A DNA stretch of 64,000 nucleotides from Gadus chalcogrammus (Eukaryota; Chordata; Actinopteri; Gadiformes; Gadidae). The stretch spans positions 10,993,784 to 11,057,783 of the forward strand of contig NC_079412.1 in NCBI RefSeq assembly GCF_026213295.1, given 5' to 3'. The first letter of the stretch is position 1; each line of letters begins with the position of its first letter. Below the pieces are notes generated by a model. The model was not told where the DNA came from. It saw only the letters and a program-made list of their open reading frames with translations, and did not search any database. This document shows, piece after piece, positions 61,611 through 64,000 of the stretch. Made by a program: the position numbers and the translations under genes.

Positions 61611-62072
61611 CTCTTAGCCAGGGGCGTTTCTAGGTTTCTGAAATATCCGGGGCTTAGCCCAGAGGGATTTTTTTTTGTATTCTTTATTGCGCATGCAAAT
61701 ATTTTCATAATGCTTTGCATAAATATACAAAATACGCAGTTTATTATAGCTTTAAATAGCTTCCTGACTACTCTGCTGCTTATCCCCAGACATCTAAAGT
61801 TCCATTCAAGTAAAATGAATACAAGTGAGACAGACATTACATAAATGTCAGACAGACAGACAGAATAAATAAATAAATAAATATATACGTATACATATAT
61901 CTTGCCAGAAGGACTATCTAGAACGACTAGGCTCCTTTGAGATGCCCCTGGAATCCCCATGTTTGTCTCTAGTGTAAAGCAAGCAAAAAATATATAAGAT
62001 TCGGGGCTAATTGAATAATATCTGGGGCTTTAGCCCCGAATGAAACAGCCTAGTGACGCCACTGCTCTCAAC
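61611..62072. mobile_element. Non-autonomous hAT-type element, about 446 bp
   Basis: The element spans 61619-62064. Its ends, caggggcgtttctagg and cctagtgacgccactg, are imperfect inverted repeats of the hAT 'cagtggcg' type. The flanks ctcttagc (61611-61618) and ctctcaac (62065-62072) match at 6 of 8 positions, consistent with an aged 8-base target duplication. Confidence 0.7.
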
Positions 62073-63140
<1,068 letters not shown>

Positions 63141-63143
63141 AGG

Positions 63144-63222
63144 TGTGAGAGAGATTGATTTGTCGGCGACTCAGGAGCGCGGACGGGGACCCGAGGCCTG
63201 GGCTGTGGTGCGGCGAGGCCAA
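63144..63222 (+). other. Candidate exon of unknown gene
   Basis: About 80 GC-rich bases are bounded by a good acceptor (ctctgtttcag) and a good donor (ccaag|gtgagc), in an otherwise AT-rich region. One frame is open (VREIDLSATQERGRGPEAWA). No protein family was recognised, and it could be a non-coding or 5' UTR exon of a gene lying further right. Confidence 0.3.
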
Positions 63223-63817
63223 GGTGAGCTGGAGCCGAGACGCTGGGGGATCAGCAACACTCCATCATTCATTCATGAGTCAGTCGGTCGGTCAGAAGGG
63301 CATTCCTCACATATAATACACCAACTGCTTTTTGGAAGCAGTTTGTAGGAGGATGTGGAGGATCATCCTCTTGAATCCATTCTGAAAGTTTTGGTAAGCG
63401 ATAGGTTAAGTAGCCAAATTTTCTGCAGTATATTTTTGTTGGCGTTTTTTCTTGTATAAAGCAAACCCAACAAGTCATAAAAACCAGATGACAAACAAGA
63501 TTATTTAGCCTCTGTTTTTTTCGTCAGATCAAAAGTCTTAATTACAAGTTTAAAAGGCGTCCTTTTCTGAAGTCCTCCCATACGTCTGTTCTATAGTCGT
63601 GGAGGAAAAAATAAAGCATTGACCTTTAGTCATGCCTATAACATCCATATTAACATAATAAGCAAAGCCTCTAAACCCCGGCCTGTCTCTTTCCACTAAA
63701 GCAGCACCAGATTTCACGTTGGATTATTTATGTGATGGTTTATGTAAGGCGAACCGCTGCGCCCGAGAGGCTCGTCCTCCTCTCATCATACATGTTGCTG
63801 CTGCTTGGCTGCACAGG

Positions 63818-63975
63818 CACACACATGCACACACACGGACACACACACACATGCATGCACACACACACACACACACACACAGACACACGGGCGCGATCGT
63901 GTACACAGACACAGACACACTTACACACACACGCACGCACGCATACACGGACGCACGCACACACACACACACATA
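63818..63975. repeat. Interrupted (CA)n at the window end
   Basis: CA-rich sequence with GCAT, GACA and GCGC interruptions. Confidence 0.9.
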
Positions 63976-64000
63976 AACACGCACACTCTTTTTCTTTCTT

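Overview
The window is vertebrate nuclear DNA, almost certainly from a teleost fish. It carries six multi-exon genes with GT-AG introns, many long (CA)n/(GT)n tracts, fish-type DNA transposons and foldback elements, and an L2-type LINE. The density of dinucleotide repeats recalls cod-like fishes, but that is only an impression. No prokaryotic or viral genome is present.

Layout. (1) 391-5902 (+): semaphorin 3F, with its 5' end outside the window. (2) 7039-10927 (-): WAS (Wiskott-Aldrich syndrome protein), convergent with sema3f. (3) 12917-20223 (-): slc38a5-type system N glutamine transporter, 15 coding exons, 475 aa. (4) 20224-25930: gene-free, rich in transposon relics. (5) 26068-28329 (-): apex2, 6 exons, 574 aa. 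It is head-to-head with (6) 29695-46823 (+): a BICD2-like dynein adaptor. The large first coding intron of bicd2 holds a hAT element with an L2 LINE nested inside it. (7) 49821-60074 (+): nt5dc2, 14 exons, 602 aa. Its first intron holds a 2.3-kb nest of inverted repeats. (8) 60340-64000: gene-poor, with a hAT-type MITE, (GT)n, and two weak exon candidates.

The genes do not form a pathway. WAS, SLC38A5 and APEX2 lie on human Xp11, while SEMA3F and NT5DC2 lie on 3p21, so the block looks like an old fish linkage group (inference from human gene positions).

The most notable property is uneven sequence integrity. The exon lengths of slc38a5, apex2 and nt5dc2 sum exactly to open frames (1428, 1725 and 1809 nt). 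By contrast, most sema3f exons, two was exons and two bicd2 exons carry one-base indels, often in homopolymers, while the protein similarity continues in the next frame. Either the assembly is locally unpolished or these genes are decaying. The first explanation seems likelier because the damage is indel-type and crosses three conserved genes. I found no convincing new biological system. The nested inverted-repeat composite in nt5dc2 intron 1 and the long alternative C-terminus of bicd2 are the most unusual structures.
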